From the NCBI RefSeq assembly GCF_030269925.1, contig NC_085123.1, positions 3,472,001-3,536,000 on the forward strand: a DNA stretch of 64,000 bases, written 5' to 3'. The translations under genes were made by a program, and so were the position numbers. Shown here in pieces: positions 35,501 to 42,200 of the stretch; position 1 is the stretch's first letter; the number at the start of each line of letters is the position of its first letter. The notes below the pieces were generated by a model. The model ran no database searches. It saw nothing but the letters and a program-made list of their open reading frames with translations, and was not told the DNA's origin. Source of the DNA: Bombyx mori (Eukaryota > Arthropoda > Insecta > Lepidoptera > Bombycidae).

Positions 35501-38111
35501 TGCATCGCTCAACACGATTGCACCGGACGTCCGTTAGGCCACGACGACTTTAAAAATATAAAATAAAAAATAAATAAAAAATATAAAAATTTCGGCGTTA
35601 ATTTTTCGCGGCGAAAACAACTAAACTCATTTAATCACTGCACTATTCGCCGCGACTACCGCTCGACTCCGTGGCTCGCGCCGTCCGTATTCATGCATTT
35701 GTTTTGCTCGCCCGCCGCATCGCGCGATTCGCTCAGTACATTTCGCCGGTCGCTTCGCCGGTCGCCGGTGCGCGTGGCTTGTTAGGTACATTTCTATGCG
35801 CTTGTTTTAGTCGCTAGACGCTTCGCCGTTCGCACCGCGCGAATATTCGCATCGGCGAATGTCCCGTGGCCAGGCTGTTATACAAGTACCCCGTTATTCG
35901 AGTATCCCATTGCTTGGCATCCTATTATACGGCTATCCCATTAAAAAAATTTCAGAATCTCGAAAAGTAAACCGCCGAGTTAAACAAATATTACATGTAT
36001 ACTGGTATGCACTATTTGCAATTGCATGAAGTTCTCGTAATAATGACGTCACAATTATAATGTTCCAGGATTCTACCGCAAGGACCACCTGCAGAAACAC
36101 ACGCAAGTACACGCCAAAGCAAAACTAGTTGTGATGCCAAAGATCAAGAGTCTGCCGGGTCTGTATCCGATAAACTCAATACCAAAGAAGAAGGAAATAA
36201 AACCGGAAATTACCATACACGTGAGTAGTGAGACTTTATATTGCAACTCTCGAACCTAAACTGACACTTTTTTTCTTCCTACCTTGAGGAGTTATAATAG
36301 ATTCACCTAACTAGTAGGTGAGCTCACGGGGCTCTAACCTGACGACGTTGCTAACACAAACCCTAGCAAGAGCAGTCTTCGCAGACTCACTGAATTTCTC
36401 GCCGGATCTCCTCAGTGAGTCGCGTTTCCGATCCGGTGGTAGATTCTGCAAAGCACTACTTTTGCTAGGGACAGTGTTAGCAAAATCTCTCAGGTTGAGC
36501 CCGTGAGCTCACCTACCGGTCCTTGAGTAGCAGTATCAATACCTTGGGCTGGCTACTAGTCTATTAGGTATGGACAAAAAATACTTAATAATTAAAATTA
36601 TAATTTTATATAATTATTATTATATATACCTAATTATTATTAAATTTTATTAAAATTAAAAATAATTAAAAAATATTTAATACTAGTGGTCCCCCAGTAG
36701 TCCAAATTCGACCATAATTAATTGAAATTAATAGCTTAAACATTATTATGGTTCTATTGTCAAAGACTATATTTCTTTAATCACAGATTTACATTATATG
36801 TATATACTATAAACAAATGCCTAATATTAAAGATAAACAATATTAATCTATTTTCAATTTGACCACAGACTTTAATAAAAGCAATAACTAAAGTTTGACA
36901 ATAATAATAATAATAATAATAATAAAGCCTTTTATTTCCCATCACCTAAGTATTACATGTAAATATTCTTAAATATATAGTAATATGATTTTTACATTTT
37001 GATCTATTTTTAGTTTTTACACTTCTTTTTTATTTATTGTTGTTTATTTGATTTGCCTACATCAAACTTTTTCTTCGATAGGAACCCCTATTTGGGTATA
37101 GGCCTCCTCCAGCTTAATCCAATTTTCTTTGTTCTTAGCTCTTTTCATCCATTATTTTCTTCTTTTGTTGTAGCTATCCCTATCTTGGCATTGAAGTTTC
37201 CCATTAACAGTACATTTTCACTAGCCTGCGCTTCGATAAAATTTTAAATCGATAAAATTTAATCGATTTAAAATTTTAATTTTAAATCGATAAAATTTTA
37301 TGAATCACTACAAGAATGTAGTGATTCATAAAATTTTATCGATTTTTCTTTAGAATCCTTTTCAGTTGGTGCATACACTTGAATTATTGATTGATATTAT
37401 CATTTTGTTGAACTCCAGTTGAGGTATTGCAACTCTTTTAGATAAGCCTAAGAAGCTTACTAGATTATCAAAAATCCTACTTTACGCATGCCAGGTGTTT
37501 CTCCTTTAAAGCAGAATATAAAGTCTTGATGCTCTTCGATGCCACAGCCCATCCGTCTAACTTCAACTAAGCCTAATATTTTTCTAGTGAGTATACTAGT
37601 TCTATGTATCTTGTTGTGGATGCTAACGATTTTACATTAAATGTTCCAATTTGTATTGATTTTTGAGGTACTGTTTTGCTTACTGGAGGGTTATAGTCAT
37701 TTTCCCCCACGGGGACCAGCCGGCTTGGGGGAAGTTTGACAATAAACAAAGAGTATAATATATACACATGTGTGTGTGTAGTATTTTTTTTATTGATTTT
37801 ATTGTATTTATTATGTATAATTAAAAAAAAAAATTAACATTCTGCACTCCTTCTCTATATTCTCTTATAAGTGTGGGAAAATTCATACTCCTCAGTCCGC
37901 GCAATTTTCTTAAAAAGGGATACAAAGTTTTTGCTTCACGTATTAATATATAGATGCTTAATATTTTAATATTTTTGTTAAACAGGCCCCATCCAACTCG
38001 AAGTTGCGTGTGCCGCTACAGATCAAAGTGCCATATCAAATGGTGATGTCGAACGAGAACGGAGAGAGGCACGCCGTCACCATCGACCCCGCCACCGACA
38101 CAGTGCTATAA
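8527..38111 (+). CDS. Gene A: ten-finger C2H2 zinc-finger protein (complete)
   Basis: Probable nuclear DNA-binding protein of 543 aa. Coding exons: 8527-8545, 12851-13049, 13527-13693, 19079-19227, 20437-20638, 29618-29736, 31575-31749, 32886-33022, 33685-33871, 36069-36220, 37986-38111. All have GT-AG borders and consistent phases. Fingers (first Cys to last His) lie at residues 39-59, 67-87, 95-115, 123-143, 213-233, 240-260, 306-326, 338-356 (degenerate), 418-438 and 446-466. Fingers 2, 4, 6, 8 and 10 are each cut by an intron just after the second cysteine. Spacers between finger groups are acidic or low complexity, with few TGEKP-type linkers. There is no BTB, ZAD or other recognisable N-terminal domain. 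It lies divergently from UMP synthase and convergently to gene B. The orthologue name is not recognised. The exon 8 end is ambiguous by six bases (GTATGT after 33016 or GTGAGT after 33022). Confidence 0.9.
10052..10293 (-). repeat. Bm1-type SINE, 3' half
   Basis: In gene A intron 1. It has the tail and central parts through CCTACCACCAGTAA but no tRNA-like head. Confidence 0.8.
10750..11070 (+). repeat. Repeat R4 copy
   Basis: Runs from TATTAATACGTGAAGC (with TTTTTACGAAAATTGCGCGG and GGAGTATGAAATTTCCCACA) to TTCGACTACTACGGGACCAC. Five copies of this element are in the window. Probably a non-autonomous transposon; class not decided. Confidence 0.75.
11154..11475 (+). repeat. Family 2 SINE-like repeat, long copy
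   Basis: One of the longest copies, from GCCTGAGAGGCTATTTCAGC to GTTTAGGGCGACGTCGACTG. It shows the full order of family blocks, including CGTCGCAAGTGACGGG and GATCGGGAGGATCCG. Confidence 0.8.
11845..12093 (+). repeat. Bm1-type SINE, 3' half
   Basis: From TGGTAGGACCTCTTGTGAGT to CATCTAAGCAATAAAAAAAA. In gene A intron 1. Confidence 0.8.
12564..12740. mobile_element. MITE with long terminal inverted repeats, copy 1
   Basis: A 177-bp element whose ends are CTGTGTGCTTAGTGCGAGT and its exact complement, with inverted homology continuing for about 48 bases (GATAGCGTAAAAGTT). The middle holds GCGCCCCTAGCG. It ends 110 bases before gene A exon 2. Confidence 0.8.
12851..19227 (+). CDS. Gene A exons 2-4: four-finger N-terminal module
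   Basis: Three exons (12851-13049, 13527-13693, 19079-19227) code residues 7-178. Finger 1 (CVYCTYKAN...H) is atypical; finger 2 (CGICGTGLKRKEHLERH) spans the first intron in phase 2; finger 3 (CPECGKGFKRKEHLNIH) is uninterrupted; finger 4 (CFVCKKSFYRKDHLQKH) spans the 5.4-kb second intron in phase 1. The module ends with a charged, probably helical stretch rich in Lys then Asp/Glu (145-178). This four-finger order matches genes B and C finger for finger, so it is likely the ancestral core of the family. Confidence 0.88.
14200..14330. repeat. Lepidopteran repeat fragment
   Basis: Contains TTGCCGTTATCCCACATAAT and TTTTACGACCGGCCGGCCTC, which I recognise as part of a common moth interspersed repeat; class not certain. 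A short related piece (TTTTACGACCAGTCGCCAGC) is near 13298. Confidence 0.4.
14345..14519. mobile_element. MITE with long terminal inverted repeats, copy 2
   Basis: Same element as at 12564-12740 in the same orientation, with AGTGTGCTTAGTGCGAGTTT at the left and its near complement at the right. Confidence 0.8.
14989..15367 (+). repeat. Repeat R3 copy
   Basis: Runs from GGACTTTTTGGCGGGAACGC to TTAGTTACCAGGTTTTAAAA and includes TCATTTCATTTCATTTC repeats near its end. Second of three copies. Confidence 0.75.
15430..15625 (-). repeat. Family 2 SINE-like repeat
   Basis: Inverted copy with TCGCCGGATCACCTCAGTGG, GATCCGGTAGTAGATTCTGC and GAGCCCCGTAAGCTC. Its end falls next to R3. Confidence 0.75.
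16705..17150. mobile_element. Degenerate hAT-like non-autonomous element
   Basis: The ends CAGGGACGTCTTAAACTAGG...GGGCCCTTGGGCAC and GTGCCC...GGTAAAGACGG resemble hAT termini. The sequence between has no ORF. Assignment by resemblance only. Confidence 0.4.
17585..17692 (+). repeat. Bm1-type SINE, central fragment
   Basis: Only the central part remains (AACTATACTTGAGACCTTAG to GACCACTTAACAC). Confidence 0.65.
17852..18303 (-). repeat. Bm1-type SINE, nearly full length
   Basis: From the inverted tail at ATTGCCTATATGTGTGG to the tRNA-like head ending TTAGGCCACGACGAC. The head carries a box B-like GATTCGAACACC on the inverted strand. Confidence 0.85.
19250..19553 (+). mobile_element. Helitron-like element R5, copy 1
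   Basis: TTCGTTAGTCTCGCTAAAAC at the left, GGCACTACGAAGTCTGCCGG and a CTAG terminus followed by T at the right, as expected for a Helitron 3' end. It begins about 25 bases after the donor of gene A exon 4. Confidence 0.6.
20050..20106. repeat. (CTT)n microsatellite
   Basis: Interrupted CTT/TCT run next to R5 copy 2. On the other strand it gives a spurious poly-Glu ORF. Confidence 0.85.
20104..20393 (+). mobile_element. Helitron-like element R5, copy 2
   Basis: Same element as at 19250 in direct orientation, ending in CTAG 43 bases before gene A exon 5. Confidence 0.6.
20437..29736 (+). CDS. Gene A exons 5-6: two-finger cassette 1
   Basis: Exons 20437-20638 and 29618-29736 add 321 bases (107 aa, residues 179-285). 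They are entered and left in phase 0, with a 9-kb intron between them. Finger 5 is CLICNKTYKRKDHLKLH; finger 6, CSECGKAYHKEEQLMAH, is split by the intron in phase 1 after the first base of the codon following GK. The cassette starts with an acidic or basic spacer and ends with an acidic tail. Its two-exon layout is repeated in the next two cassettes. Confidence 0.87.
20895..21138 (-). repeat. Bm1-type SINE, 3' half
   Basis: In gene A intron 5; moderately diverged, with a short gap in the CCCCACCCTTC region. Confidence 0.75.
21586..21851. mobile_element. MITE with 33-bp perfect terminal inverted repeats
   Basis: Left end 21586-21618 and right end 21819-21851 are exact inverted copies (core TGCAATTTCGAAAAGGGCAC). 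The AT-rich middle has no ORF. The outermost bases may include a TA-type target duplication. Single copy in this window. Confidence 0.8.
22150..22265 (-). repeat. Non-LTR-type 3' tail repeat
   Basis: Contains GGCAGACGAGCATACGGGCC, CACCTGATGG and GCCAGGGGCAGAGCCAAG. I recognise this as a common lepidopteran retroelement 3' tail. Similar pieces lie at 31790 and 51575. Confidence 0.55.
22830..23078 (-). repeat. Bm1-type SINE, 3' half
   Basis: Complete tail through GGTCCTATTACCAGTAA, without a tRNA-like head. In gene A intron 5. Confidence 0.8.
23452..23868 (-). repeat. Repeat R4 copy
   Basis: Inverted copy from GGTCCCGCAGTAGTCGAAAT to the TACAAAGTTTTTGCTTCGCG end; one of the fullest copies. 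Confidence 0.75.
24120..24245 (-). mobile_element. Helitron-like 3' end fragment
   Basis: ACTAGCTGACCTGGCAAACG is the inverted form of the CTAG-type end seen in lepidopteran Helitrons. It joins a truncated R4 copy. Confidence 0.4.
24247..24460 (+). repeat. Repeat R4 copy, truncated
   Basis: From TATTATTACGTGAAGCAAAA to ACTACCATGTATTTGACACA, then cut off by the tandem repeat at 24470. Confidence 0.7.
24470..24790. repeat. AT-rich imperfect tandem repeat, about 110-bp unit
   Basis: Two good units and a decayed third share the order ATTTTTTATT, AAAATAAAAAT, AAATTA...AATTAACAAAT and GGGGTTGATCGTA...GGGGTGAAA. Confidence 0.65.
24866..24955 (-). repeat. Bm1-type SINE fragment
   Basis: About 90 bases (CTTCAAACCGAAACGCATTA to the CCACCAGTAA end). 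Confidence 0.7.
25381..25812 (-). repeat. Repeat R4 copy
   Basis: Inverted copy, from GTGGTCCCGCAGTAGTCGAA to the CACGTATTAAT end, about 85-90% like the 23.5-kb copy by eye. Confidence 0.75.
26595..26945 (+). repeat. Repeat R6 copy 1
   Basis: Contains CAAAACTTACTAATTTTACA, AAAACATTGGTAAACTAAAA and CTGGTGACACCAAATGTTTA. An inverted copy is at 54335-54700. No ORF over 60 codons makes sense in it. Confidence 0.65.
27180..27362 (-). repeat. Family 2 SINE-like repeat
   Basis: Inverted copy from CACTGAGTTACTCGCCGGAT to GCCTCTCAAGGCTATCAGCT, well preserved. Confidence 0.8.
27920..28364 (+). repeat. Bm1-type SINE, full length
   Basis: Starts with a tRNA-like head: GTCGTCGTGGCCTAAAGGAT (box A-like) and TGTTCGAATCCCGCAGGCGG (box B-like). 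It ends in CATCTAAGCAATAAAAAAAA. Best copy in the window with 33160-33612. The head supports RNA polymerase III origin. Confidence 0.9.
28900..29060. other. GC-rich stretch of unknown origin
   Basis: Contains CCGGGCTTGAACCCTCCCCT and GGGAGGGTCGCGTCGG inside gene A intron 5. A minus-strand ORF of 93 codons covers it but has no recognisable motif. It may be an old retroelement piece. Confidence 0.3.
29245..29492 (-). repeat. Bm1-type SINE variant
   Basis: After CATGGCAGAAAT it switches to CCCATTTCTAACTCATGG...GAAATGTGTACA, a junction also present at 47.75 kb. It ends about 125 bases before gene A exon 6. Confidence 0.7.
30425..30550. other. GC-rich fragment, unknown
   Basis: GTGGGGTCTCGCAGAGGGGG and a CCGCCCCC run in an AT-rich intron. 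A stretch near 8280-8400 has the same GC-rich look. Possibly retroelement pieces; nothing decisive seen. Confidence 0.25.
30660..31065 (+). repeat. Repeat R3 copy
   Basis: Same order of blocks as 14989-15367 (GGGAACGCGAGAAATG, CTCGGGATCCTCCA, ATTTCATTTC, TTAGTTACCAGGT). Confidence 0.75.
31330..31552 (-). repeat. SINE with a different tRNA-like head
   Basis: The minus strand from 31538 to 31468 reads TTGGTGCAGTAGTTAGCGAC (box A-like) and AAGTTCGATTCCCACATCGG (box B-like), so the head is tRNA-derived. The rest toward 31330 is AT-rich and the far boundary is uncertain. It lies 25-40 bases before gene A exon 7. No proper acceptor stem is seen, so it is not a working tRNA gene. Confidence 0.5.
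31575..33022 (+). CDS. Gene A exons 7-8: two-finger cassette 2, second finger degenerate
   Basis: Exons 31575-31749 and 32886-33022 add 312 bases (104 aa, residues 286-389), phase 0 on both sides. Finger 7 is CSICQRRFKRKQHLKIH. Finger 8 starts CSICNEELASASDLNNH but has Cys two residues after the His instead of a second His at the usual spacing, so it may not fold as a normal finger. It is split by the intron in phase 1 like its counterparts. A Glu/Gln-rich tail follows. A (TTA)n microsatellite lies just before the acceptor of exon 8. Confidence 0.85.
31785..31900 (-). repeat. Non-LTR-type 3' tail repeat
   Basis: GGCAGACGAGCACACGGCCC, CACCTGATGGTGAGTGGTTA and GCCAGGGGCAGCC, directly after gene A exon 7. 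Related to the copies at 22150 and 51575. Confidence 0.55.
32291..32490 (+). mobile_element. Helitron-like short element
   Basis: Starts near ATTATAAAGAGGACCGATTT and ends CGGAGCGGGCCGCTAG, the typical lepidopteran non-autonomous Helitron end. Confidence 0.55.
32851..32876. repeat. (TTA)n microsatellite at an exon border
   Basis: About eight ATT units, followed by TTTCTTCTAG and gene A exon 8, so the repeat lies 10-35 bases from the acceptor, where the branch point should be. Confidence 0.85.
33160..33612 (+). repeat. Bm1-type SINE, full length, in gene A intron 8
   Basis: tRNA-like head (GTCGTGGCCTAACGGATAAG, GTGTTCGAATCCCGCAGGCG) through the tail at CATCAAAGCAATGAAAAAG. It makes up about two thirds of the 662-base intron between exons 8 and 9. 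Confidence 0.88.
33685..36220 (+). CDS. Gene A exons 9-10: two-finger cassette 3
   Basis: Exons 33685-33871 and 36069-36220 add 339 bases (113 aa, residues 390-502), phase 0 on both sides. Finger 9 is CKYCSKTFRRKDHYKIH. Finger 10 is CPDCGKGFYRKDHLQKH, split in phase 1 after GK and nearly identical to the last finger of genes B and C. The linker TGIKSFF resembles the classic TGEKPF. The tail is rich in Lys and Pro and ends in EITIH, a string also found in gene C. Confidence 0.88.
34395..34831. repeat. Minisatellite built on CATTATATATGCATGC
   Basis: About 16 near-identical 15-16 base units from 34560 to 34815, plus variant units (ATCCCATTATATGTGT) at 34395-34435 on the other side of a SINE fragment. 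More variants resume at 35881-35945 beyond the Harbinger-like insertion. Overlapping plus-strand ORFs here are repeat translations. Confidence 0.85.
34450..34555 (-). repeat. Bm1-type SINE fragment inside the minisatellite
   Basis: From a T-rich tail through GAGCTCACAGCCCTCCTGGT and CATAGACATCCACAACGTAA, ending abruptly at GTCTCAAGTATAGTTAC where minisatellite units resume. Confidence 0.75.
34832..35877. mobile_element. PIF/Harbinger-like non-autonomous element, copy 1
   Basis: Ends are CGGCCTGGCCACGGG and the complement of CAGCCTGGCCACGGG, flanked on both sides by TTA (34829-34831, 35878-35880), a 3-bp duplication typical of PIF/Harbinger. The subterminal ends are GC-rich, with many GCGAAGCG/CGCTTCGC repeats. 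It carries a SINE at 35112-35548. Length 1046. Compared with copy 2 it lacks about 55 internal bases. No transposase. Confidence 0.75.
35112..35548 (-). repeat. Bm1-type SINE nested in Harbinger-like copy 1
   Basis: Nearly full length, from TTATTGCTTAGATGGGTGGA to CGTTAGGCCACGACGAC. The same SINE with shared changes sits at the same place in copy 2. Confidence 0.85.
36300..36540. repeat. Fold-back pair of family 2 SINE fragments
   Basis: A forward fragment (GTAGGTGAGCTCACGGGGCT to about 36385) is followed at once by an inverted fragment (TCTCGCCGGATCTCCTCAGT to GAGCCCGTGAGCTCACCTAC), making a head-to-head palindrome just after gene A exon 10. Confidence 0.75.
36905..37731 (-). mobile_element. 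Truncated non-LTR retrotransposon
   Basis: The minus strand codes, with stops, an endonuclease start (IGTFNVKSL) and later LMGNFNAKIG, matching the GTWNVR and GDFNA motifs of APE-type endonucleases. A piece resembling NWIKLEEAYTQ follows. The 3' end is AATAAAAGGC plus (TTA)n. The 14-bp target duplications fit target-primed insertion. ORF2 reverse transcriptase is absent and the frames are broken. Confidence 0.75.
37284..37345. repeat. Perfect 29-bp inverted repeat with 4-base loop
   Basis: Arms 37284-37312 and 37317-37345 are exact complements around AGAA (core ATGAATCACTACA). More AATCGATAAAATTTT copies lie just before it. It is inside the truncated retrotransposon and interrupts its endonuclease frame, so it may be a small fold-back element inserted there. 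Confidence 0.9.
37986..38111 (+). CDS. Gene A last coding exon
   Basis: Codes the final 41 residues, entered in phase 0 after a clear CAG acceptor, and ends in TAA at 38109-38111. The stretch VPLQIKVPYQMVMS aligns with VPIEINIPQHLVTS in the last exon of gene C, so this tail is a shared feature of the family and not a random reading frame. Confidence 0.85.
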   Translation, partial: APSNSKLRVPLQIKVPYQMVMSNENGERHAVTIDPATDTVL

Positions 38112-38225
38112 ACAACATAGATAGAACATTTTAAATTAAAATCATATTTGAGAAGCGTTTAAAAACAATACTGCCTATTTTAATAGGCATATTGATAAAA
38201 GAACCGTAAACACGTGCAAAGAGTC

Positions 38226-38231
38226 AATAAA
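38226..38231 (+). terminator. Candidate poly(A) signal of gene A
   Basis: First AATAAA after the gene A stop codon, about 115 bases downstream. Another AATAAA at 39291-39296 would give a 1.2-kb 3' UTR that includes an inserted SINE. The sequence does not show which is used. Confidence 0.4.
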
Positions 38232-38788
38232 AAAATATTTATTTAGTTAACTAAGTACTAAATAGCACAAACTATTAGTCGTTTTTTCAAAATGCATGTA
38301 TTGTACAAAATAGCACTATTAAGATTAATAAGTATATTTATAAATACGTTAAGGGCCATCGGTACAAGTTAATATGTCTTAAACTGTTTGGAATCTAATG
38401 TGATTAGTCGAGGTGTGTTGTTAGTATTGGTATTACCGATATCAGATGATACTAAAAATCAAGCAATATTGTATGTAATATGTATCTTATAGAATATCAG
38501 ATCTACATAGTATTTAATATTTTTCTATACTTCGACATGGAATTAATTATATTCTTAATAAAAGCGAATTCATATCACAGATCAGTGATAATAGCTAATC
38601 CGATACGATAAGTTGGTGTATGTATTATTGAGGAAATAACGGGTCATGAATTACGTTACTGGGTGAAGCTGACTGCCTACTCTGAGTTACGTGCCCAATG
38701 AAGCCATTCCTCCTCCCATTTGGAGATATGAGGTTGAAATCTCAATTGTGTAGTGCAACGGCTGTCTCACACTTCAAACCTCAAAGCA

Positions 38789-39034
38789 TATTACTGGTGG
38801 TAGGACCTCTTGTGAGTCCGCACGGGTAGGTACCACTACCCTGCCTATCTCTGCCGTGAAGCAGTAATGCGTATCGGTTTGAAGGGTGGGGCAGGCGTTG
38901 TAGCTATATTTGAGACCTTAGAACTTATATCTCAAGGTGGGTGGCGCATTTACGTTGTAGATGTCTATGGGCTCCAGTAACCACTTAACATCAGGTCGGC
39001 TGGGAGCTCGTCCGCCTATCTAAGCAATAAAAAA
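38789..39034 (+). repeat. Bm1-type SINE, 3' half
   Basis: From ATTACTGGTGGTAGGACCTC to CTATCTAAGCAATAAAAAAA, downstream of gene A. It would be in the 3' UTR if the distal poly(A) signal is used. Confidence 0.8.
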
Positions 39035-39299
39035 AAAGCATGACCGGTCATAGCGCTCGGGAGACGCCGTGGAGCGGAGTTCATTCCGAAGCTGGATGGT
39101 ACGTGATAAATTGAACACTAAAGTGTTTCTAATCAAATAATGTATACATTTTTCTGTATTAAATTTTTTATGACATTTTAAGATGATAATAATAATACTG
39201 TAACTTTTTAAGATTTTATGTACAAAGTTCCTCTTTCACTTATTTATGTATGTGATCGTTCGCATGTGTTTTATATGTAAAATTATGAAAAATAAAGTA

Positions 39300-42200
39300 T
39301 TTTCGACAACTAGTGTTTTTGCGGATTCATTTACGCTCGATCTAAATAAGCAGTTGTAAATTGCTCTTAATCCTTCGAGCGCGAACTGTCGATAGATCGA
39401 CTCTATTAATGCTTATAGATAGCGGGTCGTCGGAATACCGACTATTTGCGCAGTTTGATTAAGTATCGACCTGAACGGACGTATATACGTCCGTACGCGC
39501 GCGCGTACGTATGCGCTATAAAAATGTTTTTATAAAGTTAACAACATTTTTAAATAACAATTTAAAATTATTTTGCTGTGATTTTTTAATTTTTTTAAGT
39601 TGAATATTTTTTATGCAACATATCTAAAAATAAGCTCAGCCCTAAAAGAGTTAAACAAGATCAAAAACTGTTCACAATACGGTGGCACGCGAATTCGTTT
39701 GCCTATACCGATGCTTATTATGAAAGAACAATCAAATACTGGAGGACCCCTTTGACCGAGCCACACTGATTAAGACGAAAACGTGTAAAAAAATGAAAAA
39801 CAAGCAAGCATTAGTATAATATTATATATTCTGTAAACATTCAGATATACAGGGTGTGAGAGAACCATAAACAATAATTAAATGCTACTTAAAAACAACG
39901 AAGAATTTTTAATTTTTATTTAAAGTAAATTAGTTGGTACTTCAGTAAGGTCTCGTTTCAAACTCAAGCAAGTGCAGCTCTCTTGGACTGTTAGGTTTTT
40001 TCGATCGCTTGATTTTACGCTGCAAACAACAGTAACTACAGAGTGCTAGTATTCTTATCCATATTAGACTTACCCACGTACTAACCGCTGATAAGTACTA
40101 AAAGACTTAGTATTGTTGTTAAACAAAATAATATGAAATTTATACAGTATGATTAGAATTCATATTCATGTCTAATTACCTACTAAGTAGTAAAAATTGT
40201 TAGTTACATTATGTGTCCCGAGTATTAAATTAGCTTTACATACTAATTTCATCCTAATTTTAGGCATAGGGATTCTAATTTCAAACATTCAGGGTAAGAT
40301 TATGCATAACTATGAAATATGCTATTCATTCTTACAATACGTACTATGGACCAATCAAATCCCCAAAGTAGAATGTTCCCCTTGTAGAAGTACCAATGAG
40401 ATTATACAAAAGATAATAATGTACGAGCATATGGTGTGAATTTTTTTAAGATGATTAACTATGGAGTCAGTAAAATTACATACATAAAGAAAAATTCTGC
40501 GATTATATATCCCTTTATTAAATAGAATAGAATTACTATATAATAAAAATAGACGTTCTAAAACGAAATACAGTTAAGAAAAACAAGTGGTATTTTACAC
40601 AAACAATTTTGTATTTAGTATAACAATGATTCCAAAGAAAATAAAGACATATCTACTTTAAATAAATAAAAATTAACCTTTTCTGAATAAAGCGGTAGTG
40701 GATTTAGCTTACGTTGGCAACATTTGAAGGACGCCATCATTACAAAAGGCGCTAAATCCAAAGGTTTTTTCTTTTCTTTTATAAAAGTCGAAATTCGTTT
40801 AATTTTTTGTCAACTGTGAGATTGCATTTTACTTAGTAAAACTGTTGAACTGCAAAATAACTAAGATAAAGAGAAATTCGATTAGTTCATGAAATGTTTT
40901 CATAAATTCCGTAATAATATTACTACTACTATACAATAAAAACAATGGTACACAATACACACTATTCCAAATTTACATAATTTCCTATTACAGATTCTTC
41001 TTTCTATTTTTATTAGATATATAAACATTAAGTTACAAAATCATGAAAATAAATTTATCAAGTTCTTATTTATATTTTAATGTCTACTATAAAAATATGT
41101 TACTTTTTTAAATTTCATCTTACATATTTTATTTCATTCTTTCATTTTAGTTCTACGATTACATTTACATTTGCTTTTATTTATTTGACAAAATCTTTTT
41201 ACTAGTCATATTCGAAAAAAAAAAATTGTAACACCATTTACATATTCGCGACAAGTCGAGACATTGCAATGTTCACTACATATATCCATATTTTTAGGTA
41301 TGCAACAAAATAGGAGAAAAATGATTACATACTATCTTTGTATTTAATATAATATTTTAGCTCCAAACAAAGTCGCATCCAGTGTGTGATGATTGCCAAC
41401 ATTATTATTTTAGGTAGTTTTGTTAAATACCTAAGTAATTTAACTTTGTTTTTTTTTTGTTAGTTCAGGTTTTCTCTTTCCTAAAAAAACCACAAACAGC
41501 TACCTGAACCTAATCAAAATCGAACCTATATAATGAAAATGCGCTCGATTAGCATTCATTCAACTTTCAAAAACATTTCTTATGTAGGTACTTGCTTGCT
41601 ACTTTCTAAGATGGCGTGGGCCAGTCTGGTATGGCGCAATGTGGATCATAAAATTAAATATGGTCACAAAATTTTCGTCCAGACAGCTGTATCTGTCAAC
41701 CTGTCCCGAACTAAATAGGTATCTGTTCTATAGTAGTTAGGTACATAGTTCTATAGTATTTTGCGTTTATAAAGTAAATAAAAATTGCGTAGATACACAA
41801 AAGTTTGTGGAATTTAAAAAACTTTATTATTTGGAATGTATTTCCGACGTTCTATTGTCGGAAAGAGAAGATACTATGTTACAAAAACCTATTAAGTTTT
41901 TGTTTGAAGTTTACTAAACTATTTATAAAGAAGAAAATAGTTAAATACATTCATTAAATTATAACAAATCAAACAACTCTTTTAGAGACTTGTATAACAT
42001 ATAAACAATATATTAATATATTAAAATTAAGATCACAGCGAAAAATTAAATTACTTTCAATTTAGAAACATTAACTATATAGGTACCCTAAATCACTATC
42101 AAAAAACTGTTTGTGCTCTTCATATTATTAACGAAAATTAAATACGTAATTATGACAATAATATATTTTTTGTTTTACAAAAAAAAATGTTTTCGAGATA

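Larger units (their letters stand above)
36686..37962 (-). repeat. Repeat R4 copy interrupted by a retrotransposon
   Basis: The left part (36686-36904) and right part (37732-37962) are one R4 copy split by the non-LTR element at 36905-37731, with a 14-bp duplication AAGTTTGACAATAA on each side. Confidence 0.8.
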
